In this document: positions 7,802-16,874 of the stretch, in pieces
Position numbering within the stretch: the first letter of the stretch is position 1
Layout: the number at the start of each line of letters is the position of its first letter
DNA from: Collimonas antrihumi
GTDB lineage: Bacteria; Pseudomonadota; Gammaproteobacteria; Burkholderiales; Burkholderiaceae_D
Assembly (NCBI RefSeq): GCF_018304965.1
Contig: NZ_JAGQED010000001.1
Span: 372,001-436,000, forward strand
Reading direction: 5' to 3'
DNA length: 64,000 nt
The notes under the pieces: model-generated
The model's database searches: none
Told to the model about the DNA's origin: nothing
What the model saw: the letters and a program-made list of their open reading frames with translations, nothing else
Translations under genes and position numbers: made by a program

Positions 7802-9388
7802 ATGGCCACAATCAACCGCATCATTCCTCCTGTCATCGCCGAGGATGGATCAGTCCATTACACCTCTATCGGCTCCCCCCCGGACGACAGCACCGCCATG
7901 TGCTATATGGTGCCCGACCGGGTTATCCCTGTGATCTTTGTGCCGGGGGTGATGGGGACTAATTTGAAGGGTTCTGACAATAGACCAGTGTGGCTAGTTA
8001 ATAGTCCAGTAGGAGCTGCGAAAGATTGGATTGTTGCGGGTCCGGGAAAGCGCAAACAAAAGCTCGATCCCCAAAATACGGCCGTGTATGCCGGTGGCAA
8101 GATTCCAATCGGTACAGTTCAAACTGAAGCTGAGCTGCGACGCCGCGGTTGGGGAGAGGTTTCCTACATGAGCTACGGTACATGGCTAGTCTGGCTGGAA
8201 AATGCCTTGAACGATGTCTTTACTCCTGGCACGGATTACGGACGTCGCGGCTTGCGCGCCAGCCTGATGAAACAATTGGTTGCCGATGCACCCGGTGTGG
8301 ATCTGTTGACCAAAGAAGAATGGTCGCTGTCCTGCAAATATCAGTTTCCGGTGCATGCGGTCGGTTACAACTGGCTGCAATCGAACGCCGACTCGGCCCA
8401 AACTCTGTCCGATAGAATCGACAAAATCACGGCCTATTATCGGGATAAATTCGGTTATCGCTGCGATAAAGTCATTATCGTCACCCATTCAATGGGGGGG
8501 CTGGTGGCGCGCCACTATTCAGAGGTGCTGGATGGCGGCAAACGAGACAAAGTCTTGGGCATTGTCCATGGCGTGATGCCGACAACGGGTGCAGGCACTG
8601 CGTACAAACGGGTAAAGGCAGGTACCGAGGGAGGCGCCGGCATCGTCATCGGCCCGAATGCGGGAACAGTGACGCCGGTTTTTTCCCAGTCGCCGGGGCC
8701 GCTGCAGTTGCTGCCCAGCGCGGAATATGGGAAGAACTGGCTCAAGATTGTCGACGGTGACCGTGTGGTGGAGTTGCCGACTACTGATGATCCTTACCGC
8801 CAAATTTACAAACAGCGCGGCCAATGGTGGGGATTGGTTGATGAAAAATTAATCAATCCTTTAGATAAGGGCAAGAAAATTCTTGATCAAGATTGGGCGG
8901 CTTATGTCAGCATCATTGATGAAGATGTAAAAAAATTCCATATGAAAATCGCCAATCAATATCACCAGCACACCTACGCTTTCTATGGCAATGATGCGAA
9001 GCACAAAGCATGGGGTGACGTTGTCTGGGAGCGAAAACTTTCCAGCGCGACCCGATGGCTGGGTACAGCTGCGGCGATTGACCATATGCAGCAAGGACAA
9101 GTACTAAGCGACAACGGCACCGGTGAACAGCGCTTACTGCAGCGCAGTGGCGGTACGCCTATGGCGACAGGATTTAGCGTGAGAGATGCTGGCGAGGACG
9201 GTGACGGCACGGTACCGATACGCTCGGGGCGCGCATCACAACAACGGATGAAAGCCTGCGTACCTTATCCAGGTGTGGAGCATGAAGGCGCTTATAAACT
9301 TTTGCCGCAACGCCTTTTTGCACTGTGGGCGATCACAAAGATAGCCCAGAACGTGAAGGGCACCACATTGGAATACAAGGATTGTTAG
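7802..9388 (+). CDS. Putative T6SS lipase effector (Tle-type alpha/beta hydrolase)
   Basis: 528 aa, cytoplasmic-type sequence with no signal peptide, as expected for a T6SS cargo. The fold is an alpha/beta hydrolase like LCAT/PGAP1: oxyanion strand VIPVIFVPGVMG (41-52), nucleophile elbow THSMGG with Ser230, acid in GDGTVP (Asp468) and a histidine in VEHEGAYK (His494). These would form the Ser-Asp-His triad. Family knowledge: Tle effectors hydrolyse phospholipids of the target cell. Context fits well: vgrG lies upstream, two immunity-type lipoproteins downstream, and a PAAR gene nearby. I place it in the Tle3/Tle4-like GxSxG class because its immunity partners look like Tli4; substrate and activity are not shown by sequence alone. 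Confidence 0.85.
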   Translation: MATINRIIPPVIAEDGSVHYTSIGSPPDDSTAMCYMVPDRVIPVIFVPGVMGTNLKGSDNRPVWLVNSPVGAAKDWIVAGPGKRKQKLDPQNTAVYAGGKIPIGTVQTEAELRRRGWGEVSYMSYGTWLVWLENALNDVFTPGTDYGRRGLRASLMKQLVADAPGVDLLTKEEWSLSCKYQFPVHAVGYNWLQSNADSAQTLSDRIDKITAYYRDKFGYRCDKVIIVTHSMGGLVARHYSEVLDGGKRDKVLGIVHGVMPTTGAGTAYKRVKAGTEGGAGIVIGPNAGTVTPVFSQSPGPLQLLPSAEYGKNWLKIVDGDRVVELPTTDDPYRQIYKQRGQWWGLVDEKLINPLDKGKKILDQDWAAYVSIIDEDVKKFHMKIANQYHQHTYAFYGNDAKHKAWGDVVWERKLSSATRWLGTAAAIDHMQQGQVLSDNGTGEQRLLQRSGGTPMATGFSVRDAGEDGDGTVPIRSGRASQQRMKACVPYPGVEHEGAYKLLPQRLFALWAITKIAQNVKGTTLEYKDC

Positions 9389-10458
9389 TGATAAAACAAT
9401 CAATCGCAAGCTTATTCGCCTGTTTGACACTCACCCTTGCTGCATGTGAACAGCGCAACATTCCGCTCACCGAACAGGAGAAACAAACCGTGACCGAACT
9501 GACCAGTAATCTGAAATCGCAGTGTGTGGGGCGCTACATGATTGATATGCCAGCCAATGTATCGATAACCGGGAGCGCGAAGATACAGGGCGTAGATTTC
9601 GAAGCCAAGGCAATGACGCAGGAAGAGTACCTGTACGAAGTAACAGCGCGCGAAGCTGAGTTGAAAGCTACCAGGCATCAAGATGGCTATCAGTTTCTGT
9701 TCGCAAACGGTCCGGCATGGGGGCCGGGAACACGGTATTTTATTCATTTGAAGGATACATACTCCGGGAATATCAGTCGCATCATTGAAGGGTACAAATG
9801 GGACAAAGGTTATCGCATTCATTTGAAAATTAAGGCTTCTGATGTGACTACGTCGACTTACAAAGACGACCCGACTTCACAAGTGATAGGCAACAACGTC
9901 CCACAAAAAACGCGTCTGATATTTGAATTACTCGACACAGTTCGTGGCCGCGCTGACGATGATGTTCCAACTGAACCAGGAGTATGTTTTCTGGGAGGAT
10001 TCTGGCCGGGCAAAGCGGGGGATGACGAAAAGATCAATAGCCAGTTTGTTCTCGACGGCAATCAGGATGTCGCGTTTGATTTACAAAGCAATACCAACGG
10101 GCACGAACCCAATACACTTTTGCAACGTGGCAACGACATCAATGCGGAACTAAAAGCAGATCCAAACGGCAGGACGATGCGCAAAGGTATTGTGGAACTG
10201 CAAAATATGAAAGCGGAAGAATGGTTGCTGGCTGGGACTACTGATCTTCATACCCTGGGTAATTTATTTTCTTTAGAGGCTAATGCACGAGCCAGCGCCG
10301 AACAAGAGCCTTATATTTGGTTGACTATGCACACAGCATCACCCAATCATTTACTGCAGGAATATTCGCTCGAAAAAGCGTCCTTGAACAGCAGCGAAGC
10401 CTTGGCTTTGTGGGATGTGATAACGCGCACGTTGCGTCCGCGACCAAACGGCTTTTGA
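9388..10458 (+). CDS. Tli4-like immunity lipoprotein, copy 1
   Basis: 356 aa from a GTG that overlaps the effector stop codon (TAGTG); an in-frame start at 9325 would run back into the effector gene and lose the clean signal peptide. The N-terminus is a lipoprotein signal, with LTLAAC as lipobox. After it comes a Tli4-N-like segment (CVGRYMIDMPANV near 45). The C-terminal third ends in the Tli4-C-like signature SEALALWDVITRTLRPRPNGF-like block. Periplasm-facing lipoproteins of this kind neutralise the cognate Tle lipase in sister cells. The start/stop overlap ties its expression to the effector. The first 200 or so residues are almost identical to copy 2; the C-terminal third is not. Confidence 0.85.
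   Translation: MIKQSIASLFACLTLTLAACEQRNIPLTEQEKQTVTELTSNLKSQCVGRYMIDMPANVSITGSAKIQGVDFEAKAMTQEEYLYEVTAREAELKATRHQDGYQFLFANGPAWGPGTRYFIHLKDTYSGNISRIIEGYKWDKGYRIHLKIKASDVTTSTYKDDPTSQVIGNNVPQKTRLIFELLDTVRGRADDDVPTEPGVCFLGGFWPGKAGDDEKINSQFVLDGNQDVAFDLQSNTNGHEPNTLLQRGNDINAELKADPNGRTMRKGIVELQNMKAEEWLLAGTTDLHTLGNLFSLEANARASAEQEPYIWLTMHTASPNHLLQEYSLEKASLNSSEALALWDVITRTLRPRPNGF
9416..10013 (+). repeat. Direct repeat, left copy (5' two-thirds of immunity gene 1)
   Basis: About 600 bp that recurs at 10547-11144 (offset 1131 bp) with only scattered substitutions; examples are gtagat/gtaaat near 9594 and cgtctg/cgactg near 9912. Similarity falls sharply after about 10013, although the reading frames remain homologous to the end. 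The two copies are thus a mosaic tandem duplication. Confidence 0.85.
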
Positions 10459-10521
10459 AAGAAGGTTGGCTATGGCGTCGATTGTTCTTTTCCGCATCCG
10501 TGAATACATATTGCTAAAAAT

Positions 10522-11589
10522 ATGAGGCAGATCATGGCAGGTTTGCTCGCCTGTTTGACACTCACCCTTGCCGCATGTGAACAGCGCAACGTCCCGCTCA
10601 GCGAACAGGAGAAACAAACCGTGACCGAACTGACCAGTAATCTGAAATCGCAGTGTGTGGGGCGCTACATGATTGATATGCCAGCCAATGTATCGATAAC
10701 CGGGAGCGCGAAGATACAGGGCGTAAATTTCGAAGCCAAGGCAATGACGCAGGAAGAGTACCTGTACGAAGTAACAGCGCGCGAAGCTGAGTTGAAAGCT
10801 ACCAGGCATCAAGATGGCTATCAGTTTCTGTTCGCAAACGGTCCGGCATGGGGGCCGGGAACACGGTATTTTATTCATTTGAAGGATACATACTCCGGGA
10901 ATATCAGTCGCATCATTGAAGGGTACAAATGGGACAAAGGTTATCGCATTCATTTGAAAATTAAGGCTTCTGATGTGACTACGTCGACTTACAAAGACGA
11001 CCCGACTTCACAAGTGATAGGCAACAACGTCCCACAAAAAACGCGACTGATATTTGAATTACTCGACACAGTTCGTGGCCGCGCTGACGATGATGTTCCA
11101 ACTGAACCAGGGGTATGTTTCCTGGGGGGATTCTGGCCGGGTAAAGCTGGCGATAACGAAGAAATTGGCAATCAGTTTGCACTCCTCGGTAATCAGGATG
11201 TCGCGTTTGGGTTGAATACCAGTACGAACTCGCACGACACAAGCACACTTTTGCAACGCGGCGACCAGATCGCTGATGCACTGAAAACAACACCGGGCGG
11301 CAGGACAGTAAGTAAAGGTGTTGTGGAATTGCAGGATATGAAAGCAGAAGAGTGGTTACTGGCAGGTACTACGCCGCTGAGAACACTCGGCAATGTATTT
11401 ACTCTGGAAGCAAACTCAAGAGCGAGCAGCGAATTAGAACCATTTGTCGAGTTAAAGATGAGGACTGCTTGGCCGAATCATTTAATCCAGGAATATTCGC
11501 TCGAAAAGGCCTCCCTGAACAACAGTGAAGCCTTGGCGCTGTGGGACGTGGTATCGCGTACGTTGCGCCCTAGACCTAACGGATTTTGA
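10522..11589 (+). CDS. Tli4-like immunity lipoprotein, copy 2
   Basis: 355 aa. It has the same architecture as copy 1: signal peptide with LTLAAC lipobox, near-identical N-terminal domain, and a diverged C-terminal third (about residues 205-355) that still ends in SEALALWDVVSRTLRPRPNGF-like sequence. The start is uncertain: the ATG at 10522 gives a signal peptide with an arginine but no ribosome-binding site, while the ATG at 10534 has GAGG at 10524-10527 but an uncharged signal. The gap from copy 1 is 63 bp. A second immunity allele could cover another Tle variant or be a relic of effector exchange; no second effector gene is present here. Confidence 0.85.
   Translation: MRQIMAGLLACLTLTLAACEQRNVPLSEQEKQTVTELTSNLKSQCVGRYMIDMPANVSITGSAKIQGVNFEAKAMTQEEYLYEVTAREAELKATRHQDGYQFLFANGPAWGPGTRYFIHLKDTYSGNISRIIEGYKWDKGYRIHLKIKASDVTTSTYKDDPTSQVIGNNVPQKTRLIFELLDTVRGRADDDVPTEPGVCFLGGFWPGKAGDNEEIGNQFALLGNQDVAFGLNTSTNSHDTSTLLQRGDQIADALKTTPGGRTVSKGVVELQDMKAEEWLLAGTTPLRTLGNVFTLEANSRASSELEPFVELKMRTAWPNHLIQEYSLEKASLNNSEALALWDVVSRTLRPRPNGF
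10547..11144 (+). repeat. Direct repeat, right copy (5' two-thirds of immunity gene 2)
   Basis: Partner of 9416-10013, in the same orientation. The shared block starts inside the signal-peptide codons (tcgcctgtttgacac) and ends near the codons for FWPGKAGD. Homologous recombination between the copies would remove exactly one immunity gene. Confidence 0.85.
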
Positions 11590-11600
11590 ACGGGTTGACT

Positions 11601-12851
11601 ATGACTGTTGATTTTTCACTGCTGCGACCGCTTAAGGAAGTGCCAAACGAATCGCCATCCCGCTTCGTTTGGGCAATCGTATTCTTTGTCCTGATGCTGG
11701 TGGGTATTGTTGCCGTCCTGATGTTGTGGCCAGCAGGGAGATCGACACAGACACCTAGATTTTGGTTCTACCTGGCCCTCTTTCCGATCGGTACAGCTGC
11801 CTTAGTGGTGCTACGCCGCTACAGTGTTTATTTGGGCCATCGCCAAGACGCGATTGACGATAATAATCTTAGCGAGCAACACGCTATGCGGATTTTTGAC
11901 ATCGCGAGCCGTCCGCTTGGTGTGCTGGCTTCGGCTTATCGGTATTCGACTGATAAGAAGGAGAATGACGTTGATCAACTGCTATCGGAAACCCTCAGTC
12001 TTGAAACCCAGTTACCACCGGCACCTGACGCTGCACCGATGAAGGCGCGATGGTTGGCGCCGTTGATCAAGGAGCAGAAGGTCAAACCTGCTAACGATGA
12101 GGAACGACAAGCACCGCTGACGGAGTGGTTATTCAATCAGTTGTTGTCCGATGTGGCCGATACGATTCGTGCTCTACCTTCCTCATTGCGGCTGACGGTT
12201 CATCTGAATTTATGTGGTTCAGCGATTCCCGTTGATGCTCCTGAAAAATGGCAGCGTTGCTGGAGAGAGCACAAATTGCCGGACTCGGTAACGATCAAAG
12301 CGGCCGTGACTACCGACCTGATGATGCTTGACACTTGGCTTGATACGGCCAACGAGCCTGAAGGCCAGGAGGTACGACTGTTGGTCTTTGTCCAATTGAA
12401 CAACCTGTTGAAGAAAGTACCGCCTGCTGGCGGCGCAGAAGCAGGCGTGGCGTTACTTCTTGTGCCGGTAGCGTTGGCTAAGCAGCACCGGTTGCCTGTC
12501 ATCGCTCAGATTCATCGTCCTATGCAGGGCAGGTTCGATGCAATAGCTCACGTGCTTGAATATGCATTGAAATGGGGGAAATCCAACCTGGCCGAGGTCG
12601 CACGCGTTTGGCAAGCTGGTATGGATGTTGACAGGTCCGGTTTGTTGACAGCCAGCATGCTGAAAGCCGAAGTGCAGGTGCCATTTAACGATCTGGACAA
12701 TAGTATTGGAAAAGCAGGGAGTGCGGCGCCGTGGCTTGGGCTAGCCTGCGCAGTTGCGGCGCTAAAGGCAGAGTCCGGCGTGCAACTCATGGCGCATGGC
12801 GAGCAGGACAATCTGCAACTTGCCTGTTGTTGCAGCGTCGCAAAAAAATAG
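11601..12851 (+). CDS. Unknown two-helix membrane protein in T6SS effector module
   Basis: 416 aa from the ATG at 11601. A TTG at 11586, overlapping the preceding stop, would add five residues. Two transmembrane helices lie near residues 23-43 and 54-71, followed by a soluble domain of about 340 residues that is probably cytosolic. I do not recognise a family. The C-terminal stretch GKAGSAAPWLGLACAVAALKAESG is glycine- and alanine-rich and reads faintly like a thiolase/ketosynthase-fold core, but no Cys-His-Asn catalytic set can be assigned. It sits between the immunity genes and the PAAR gene in the same orientation, which suggests a role in loading, processing or immunity of the lipase. That role is inference. 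Confidence 0.7.
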   Translation: MTVDFSLLRPLKEVPNESPSRFVWAIVFFVLMLVGIVAVLMLWPAGRSTQTPRFWFYLALFPIGTAALVVLRRYSVYLGHRQDAIDDNNLSEQHAMRIFDIASRPLGVLASAYRYSTDKKENDVDQLLSETLSLETQLPPAPDAAPMKARWLAPLIKEQKVKPANDEERQAPLTEWLFNQLLSDVADTIRALPSSLRLTVHLNLCGSAIPVDAPEKWQRCWREHKLPDSVTIKAAVTTDLMMLDTWLDTANEPEGQEVRLLVFVQLNNLLKKVPPAGGAEAGVALLLVPVALAKQHRLPVIAQIHRPMQGRFDAIAHVLEYALKWGKSNLAEVARVWQAGMDVDRSGLLTASMLKAEVQVPFNDLDNSIGKAGSAAPWLGLACAVAALKAESGVQLMAHGEQDNLQLACCCSVAKK

Positions 12852-12953
12852 CACGAGATAAATATTGATCCATATGGAAGATGTGCTTGCCATTTCCTCT
12901 TGTTGGTTGGTGCGCAGTTGATGCGTTGTGGATGTAGATGGGAGGAATAAAAA

Positions 12954-13244
12954 ATGGCAAAACGTTTCGATATCGTTAAAGGTGAGCGTACTACCAAGGA
13001 CGGTACGGTGGCTGTTGGTGATCCATTGGATGCCATCGGTAATCGTGAACAGGCCTATGAAGGTGCTCCGGTATGGTGTCCTGCCTGTAAAACGATGGGC
13101 CGGATTGTCTGTGTCGGACCAGGTCATTCGATGACTGGCCCCGACGGCCGCCAGAGTGCGCTTAGCGATGATTTGTGCGTATGCAAATGCGAGCCGAGTC
13201 CTCGCCTGATCGCATCGCAGCGTGATTCTTTTGTTGACGTATGA
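12954..13244 (+). CDS. Small PAAR-domain spike-tip protein
   Basis: 96 aa. PAAR proteins cap the VgrG spike and help recruit effectors. The sequence has the PAAR pattern of glycine-rich strands with VGDPLDAIGN and a central GPGHSMTGPDG. It contains six cysteines (42, 45, 53, 75, 77, 79) and one histidine (58), more cysteines than the classical three-His/one-Cys zinc site, so the metal site may differ. It is a stand-alone PAAR without a toxin extension, as expected for carriage of a separate lipase. A strong GGAGG at 12941-12945 sets the start. An empty 120-bp gap follows before tssM. Confidence 0.85.
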   Translation: MAKRFDIVKGERTTKDGTVAVGDPLDAIGNREQAYEGAPVWCPACKTMGRIVCVGPGHSMTGPDGRQSALSDDLCVCKCEPSPRLIASQRDSFVDV

Positions 13245-13364
13245 CGATCGGATGACGCCGTTATCGTGCAATGTTCCTGGGAAATCTGATCGGATACGAA
13301 AGCGTCGCCGACCGTCTGGTTGCCAAATACTGTTTCACCATGAAGCGCTAACTACGCCTTAACC

Positions 13365-16300
13365 ATGCTCATAAAATTTTGGATTGACATCGCATGTGCT
13401 GCGGTGTTTGTTGTCATGCCAGGGGTATTGATCTGGTTCGAAGGCGACAGACTTGGCCTGCACTCGCCCGAACAACGTGCGGGTTGGATCGTTGCGCTTT
13501 GCGTAGTATTTATAGTGTTCTTCGCAGCCTGCAGTTTGGGATTGGCCACAAGGCCGGCGACCGCGGCACGGCGATTGAAAGGGTGGTTACGTGAGCGTTC
13601 GAAAATAATGCCAAAAGCAGTTGATGGAGAAGGAAATTTATCGGAAATTGATCCATTAAAGCAACGTATCGCCGCATTGAAGGAACACCTGCAAGAAACA
13701 CACGGCTGGCGCTGGCGTTACCGCGACCGCTGGCTGCTATTGTGCGGCGAGCCGACGGCCATCGACCAGCTTGCGCCAACCCTGCGCCGCAATGGCTGGG
13801 CGATCACACCGCACGCAGTACTGCTCTATGGCGGTAAACGCGGCAGTACGGATGATGCCGGCGATATTCCGGATATCGATTGGCTCAGGCAGATCGCCCG
13901 TATCCGCCGGCGGCGGCCGGTGGATGCCGTGGTGGCGGTTATCCGCAGCGACGATAAAGGCGGAATCACTGTTGATCGTAACTTGCTGACACACCAATTA
14001 CATCTGCAAAGCCGCGCCCTTGGCTGGGCCGCACCGAGCTATGTGCTCAACGCCAGCGAAGTGAGCAGCGCGGAACCCGATGTTGCGGAAGTCATCGGCT
14101 GCACCTGGTCGGGCCATGGCAACGATTTGCATGCACTCGATACAGATCTGAGTGCGCTTAGCCACCGCTTGGCCGAACGCGGCGTCAGCCACCTGGCGCA
14201 ACAGCTGCAGCAACCTTATCTGGTGCAATTGTCGCGGATGGTCAATACGCAACGTACCGCACTGACTGATCTGATCGCCCGTCTTGCAAAATCCAGGGCA
14301 CGTAGCAGTGCCGTGCATGGCGTATTGTTCGCACCGCTGTTCAAGCCGACTATGATCGCGGTAGAGACGGAAAGTGCTGTTCTCTCGTCCCCATCACCCT
14401 GGCAAGAAATCCACTGGCAAGCCATCGCTGCACACAGCCGCCAGGTGCGAGGTCGCAGCGTCGGCTTCTCGCTATCCGCCACCGCTGCCTGGGGTGTCAC
14501 AGTATTGCTCGGCCTATGGATAGCCGGCAGCCTGATATCCGGTGCATCCAATCGGACATCGATAGCCGATGCCAGCGAAGTCGTCACCCGCCTGCAAGGC
14601 ATACAAAGGCCGGTGATCGCCGCGATGGATCTTGACGCCCTGCAAAAGCAGATCGATACATTGGAGGTGCGACAGCGGGAAGGCACACCGTGGTACACCC
14701 GTTTCGGCTTGAATCACAGTATGCCATTGCTCAACGCACTATGGCCGCACTACCAGGCGGCAAGCCAACGCACCCTCACCGCACCGCTGCAACACCAGCT
14801 CGAAGCCAACTTGCAGCAGCGTAATGGCATGTCCGACCAGGAGTTGGCCGACGGCGGTGAAGCGCAAGTCAAGGTGGCCTATGCCGAGCTGAAGGCCTAT
14901 CTGATGTTGGCGCACCCGCAGCGTACCGAGCCGGCTTTTCTGATCCCGCATTGGCTAGCCAGCGGCCAGCCGGCCATGGCGTCGCAATCGATTCTGAGTG
15001 CGGGCGGCTGGCACGATCTGAGGCAGCGCCTGATTACTTTCCATGCCAATCACCTGGCGGCCCATGAGGATTGGGCGATCGCGCCTGATGCCGTATTGGC
15101 AGGATCGGCGCGGCAGTCCCTGATTGCAGTGATCGGACTACAGCATTCAACCGATGTCCAGTATCAGTCGATTCTTGATGAGAACAGCAGCAAATACCAG
15201 CCGGTGTCGTTGCAGACGCTGTTGGGCAATAACAGCAGCCGCGGCCTGTTTAGCACCAGCGCCACGGTGCCTGGCATATTTACCCGGGCGGCCTGGGATG
15301 AGCGCATCTCCAAAGCCATCGATGACGCTGACAAGCAACGCAATGTCGATCACGACTGGGTACTCTCCGACAGTGCGGCCGCGGACCAGACGCAGGCTAC
15401 CGGCAGCGAGTTGAAGGAAGCCTTGCGCCACCGTTATTTCGCCGACTATGCGCGCGCCTGGGAAATTTTTCTCAACAGCGTGCAATGGCAAAACGACAGT
15501 ACCTTATCCGGCACCATCGACCAGTTGACATTGCTGGCAGACGCCCAGCGCTCGCCGTTGTCGGCGTTGTTCAAGGCGATTGCCTACCAGGCCGGCGCCG
15601 GGACTGTATCGCAATCGCTGTCGGACAACCTTGTCAATAAAGCAAAGCAGCTGGTGAGTAGCACGGATCCGGATCCGTCCAAAGCGACACTCTTCAATGC
15701 CGACGACGCACCGCTTGCTGCGGCTTTTGGACCGTTGCTGCGCCTGAGCAGCAGCAACGGCGCCGCTGCCGGCAGCACAAGCGCCAACGCGGCTATGGGC
15801 CACCGCACCGACATGAGTTTGGTGCGTTACCTGGAACGGGTCACCGCGGTGCGCCTGAAACTCCAGCAAATCATGATGTCCAGCGATCCTGATGCTATGT
15901 CGCGCACTACCGCCCAATCGATCTTGCAAGGCAAGACATCCGATATTACCGACAGCCGCGACTATGCCAGCCGCGTCGGCGCCAGCGTGGGAGAGCAATG
16001 GAGCGGTTTCGGCCGCGCCGTATTTGAGCGGCCACTGGAGCAGACCTGGGGCGTGGTACTGCGCCCGGCTGCCGCCAGTCTCAACGCTACCTGGCGTAGT
16101 GCCATTGTGTCTGCGTGGCACAGTGCCTTTAGCGGCCGCTATCCGTTCGTTGATGCCGACAACGACGCATCGCTGCCGGAATTGGCACGTTTTTTACGCG
16201 CCGAAGGCGGGCTGATTCCGCAATTCGTCGCGACCCAGTTGGCCGGCATGTTGGAACGGCAAGGCGATCAATGGGTACCGACCCAAGGGGCGGGTGGTAA

Positions 16301-16874
16301 TGCATTGCGGCTGGACCCGAATTTCATTGAAGGCCTCAATCGCTTGACGCGCATCAGTAACCGCTTGTTCCCTGAGGGTGATGCCAAGGTACGCTTCGAG
16401 TTGAAGCCGGTCGCCACCGGTGGCGTGACCGACATGCGGTTGAAGAGCGGCGCCCAGAGCCTGCACTATTTCAACCAGCGTGAGGAATGGCATCCGATGA
16501 TCTGGCCCGGTGAAGCCGTGACCGGGGACTCCCGGCTGGAATGGCGTACCGAGAACGGCGGCCTGCGTTCTGAACTCAATGCCGATGGCCGCTTTGGCTT
16601 GATCCGTCTATTGAGTCATGCTGAAGTCACGCAAGTCGACGGCGCCCAGTATTTGCTGACCTGGCAAGCCGGCGGCAGCGACGGTGTGGCGCTGCGCATG
16701 CTGTTGCGCAGCGAAGCTGGCGGCGGTCCGCTTGATGTGCTGGCGTTGCGCAATTTTGTCTTGCCGCAGCAGATTTTTGCTTCTGGCCAAGGGGGCAAGA
16801 TCGTAACTAAAGAGGGCGCAAACGAAGGTGTATCACCTGCTCCCGTGGCCGGTAAACGAAAAGCATCCCTGTGA
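13365..16874 (+). CDS. tssM: T6SS membrane-complex protein TssM (IcmF/VasK), degenerate P-loop
   Basis: 1169 aa, full length for TssM, the inner-membrane core of the T6SS envelope complex. Topology is classical: helices at about 3-24 and 38-62, cytosolic domain about 63-365, a third helix about 370-392, then a large periplasmic region. The C-terminal VasK-type domain is clear (WPGEAVTGDSRLEW, RFGLIRLLSHAEV). At the place of the Walker A motif (about residues 120-135) the sequence reads LLLCGEPTAIDQLAP, with no GKT/S, so nucleotide binding is unlikely. Many TssM proteins lack a working P-loop, so this need not break function. The 3' end overlaps the zinc-ribbon gene by 4 bp (GTGA). Confidence 0.92.
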   Translation: MLIKFWIDIACAAVFVVMPGVLIWFEGDRLGLHSPEQRAGWIVALCVVFIVFFAACSLGLATRPATAARRLKGWLRERSKIMPKAVDGEGNLSEIDPLKQRIAALKEHLQETHGWRWRYRDRWLLLCGEPTAIDQLAPTLRRNGWAITPHAVLLYGGKRGSTDDAGDIPDIDWLRQIARIRRRRPVDAVVAVIRSDDKGGITVDRNLLTHQLHLQSRALGWAAPSYVLNASEVSSAEPDVAEVIGCTWSGHGNDLHALDTDLSALSHRLAERGVSHLAQQLQQPYLVQLSRMVNTQRTALTDLIARLAKSRARSSAVHGVLFAPLFKPTMIAVETESAVLSSPSPWQEIHWQAIAAHSRQVRGRSVGFSLSATAAWGVTVLLGLWIAGSLISGASNRTSIADASEVVTRLQGIQRPVIAAMDLDALQKQIDTLEVRQREGTPWYTRFGLNHSMPLLNALWPHYQAASQRTLTAPLQHQLEANLQQRNGMSDQELADGGEAQVKVAYAELKAYLMLAHPQRTEPAFLIPHWLASGQPAMASQSILSAGGWHDLRQRLITFHANHLAAHEDWAIAPDAVLAGSARQSLIAVIGLQHSTDVQYQSILDENSSKYQPVSLQTLLGNNSSRGLFSTSATVPGIFTRAAWDERISKAIDDADKQRNVDHDWVLSDSAAADQTQATGSELKEALRHRYFADYARAWEIFLNSVQWQNDSTLSGTIDQLTLLADAQRSPLSALFKAIAYQAGAGTVSQSLSDNLVNKAKQLVSSTDPDPSKATLFNADDAPLAAAFGPLLRLSSSNGAAAGSTSANAAMGHRTDMSLVRYLERVTAVRLKLQQIMMSSDPDAMSRTTAQSILQGKTSDITDSRDYASRVGASVGEQWSGFGRAVFERPLEQTWGVVLRPAAASLNATWRSAIVSAWHSAFSGRYPFVDADNDASLPELARFLRAEGGLIPQFVATQLAGMLERQGDQWVPTQGAGGNALRLDPNFIEGLNRLTRISNRLFPEGDAKVRFELKPVATGGVTDMRLKSGAQSLHYFNQREEWHPMIWPGEAVTGDSRLEWRTENGGLRSELNADGRFGLIRLLSHAEVTQVDGAQYLLTWQAGGSDGVALRMLLRSEAGGGPLDVLALRNFVLPQQIFASGQGGKIVTKEGANEGVSPAPVAGKRKASL

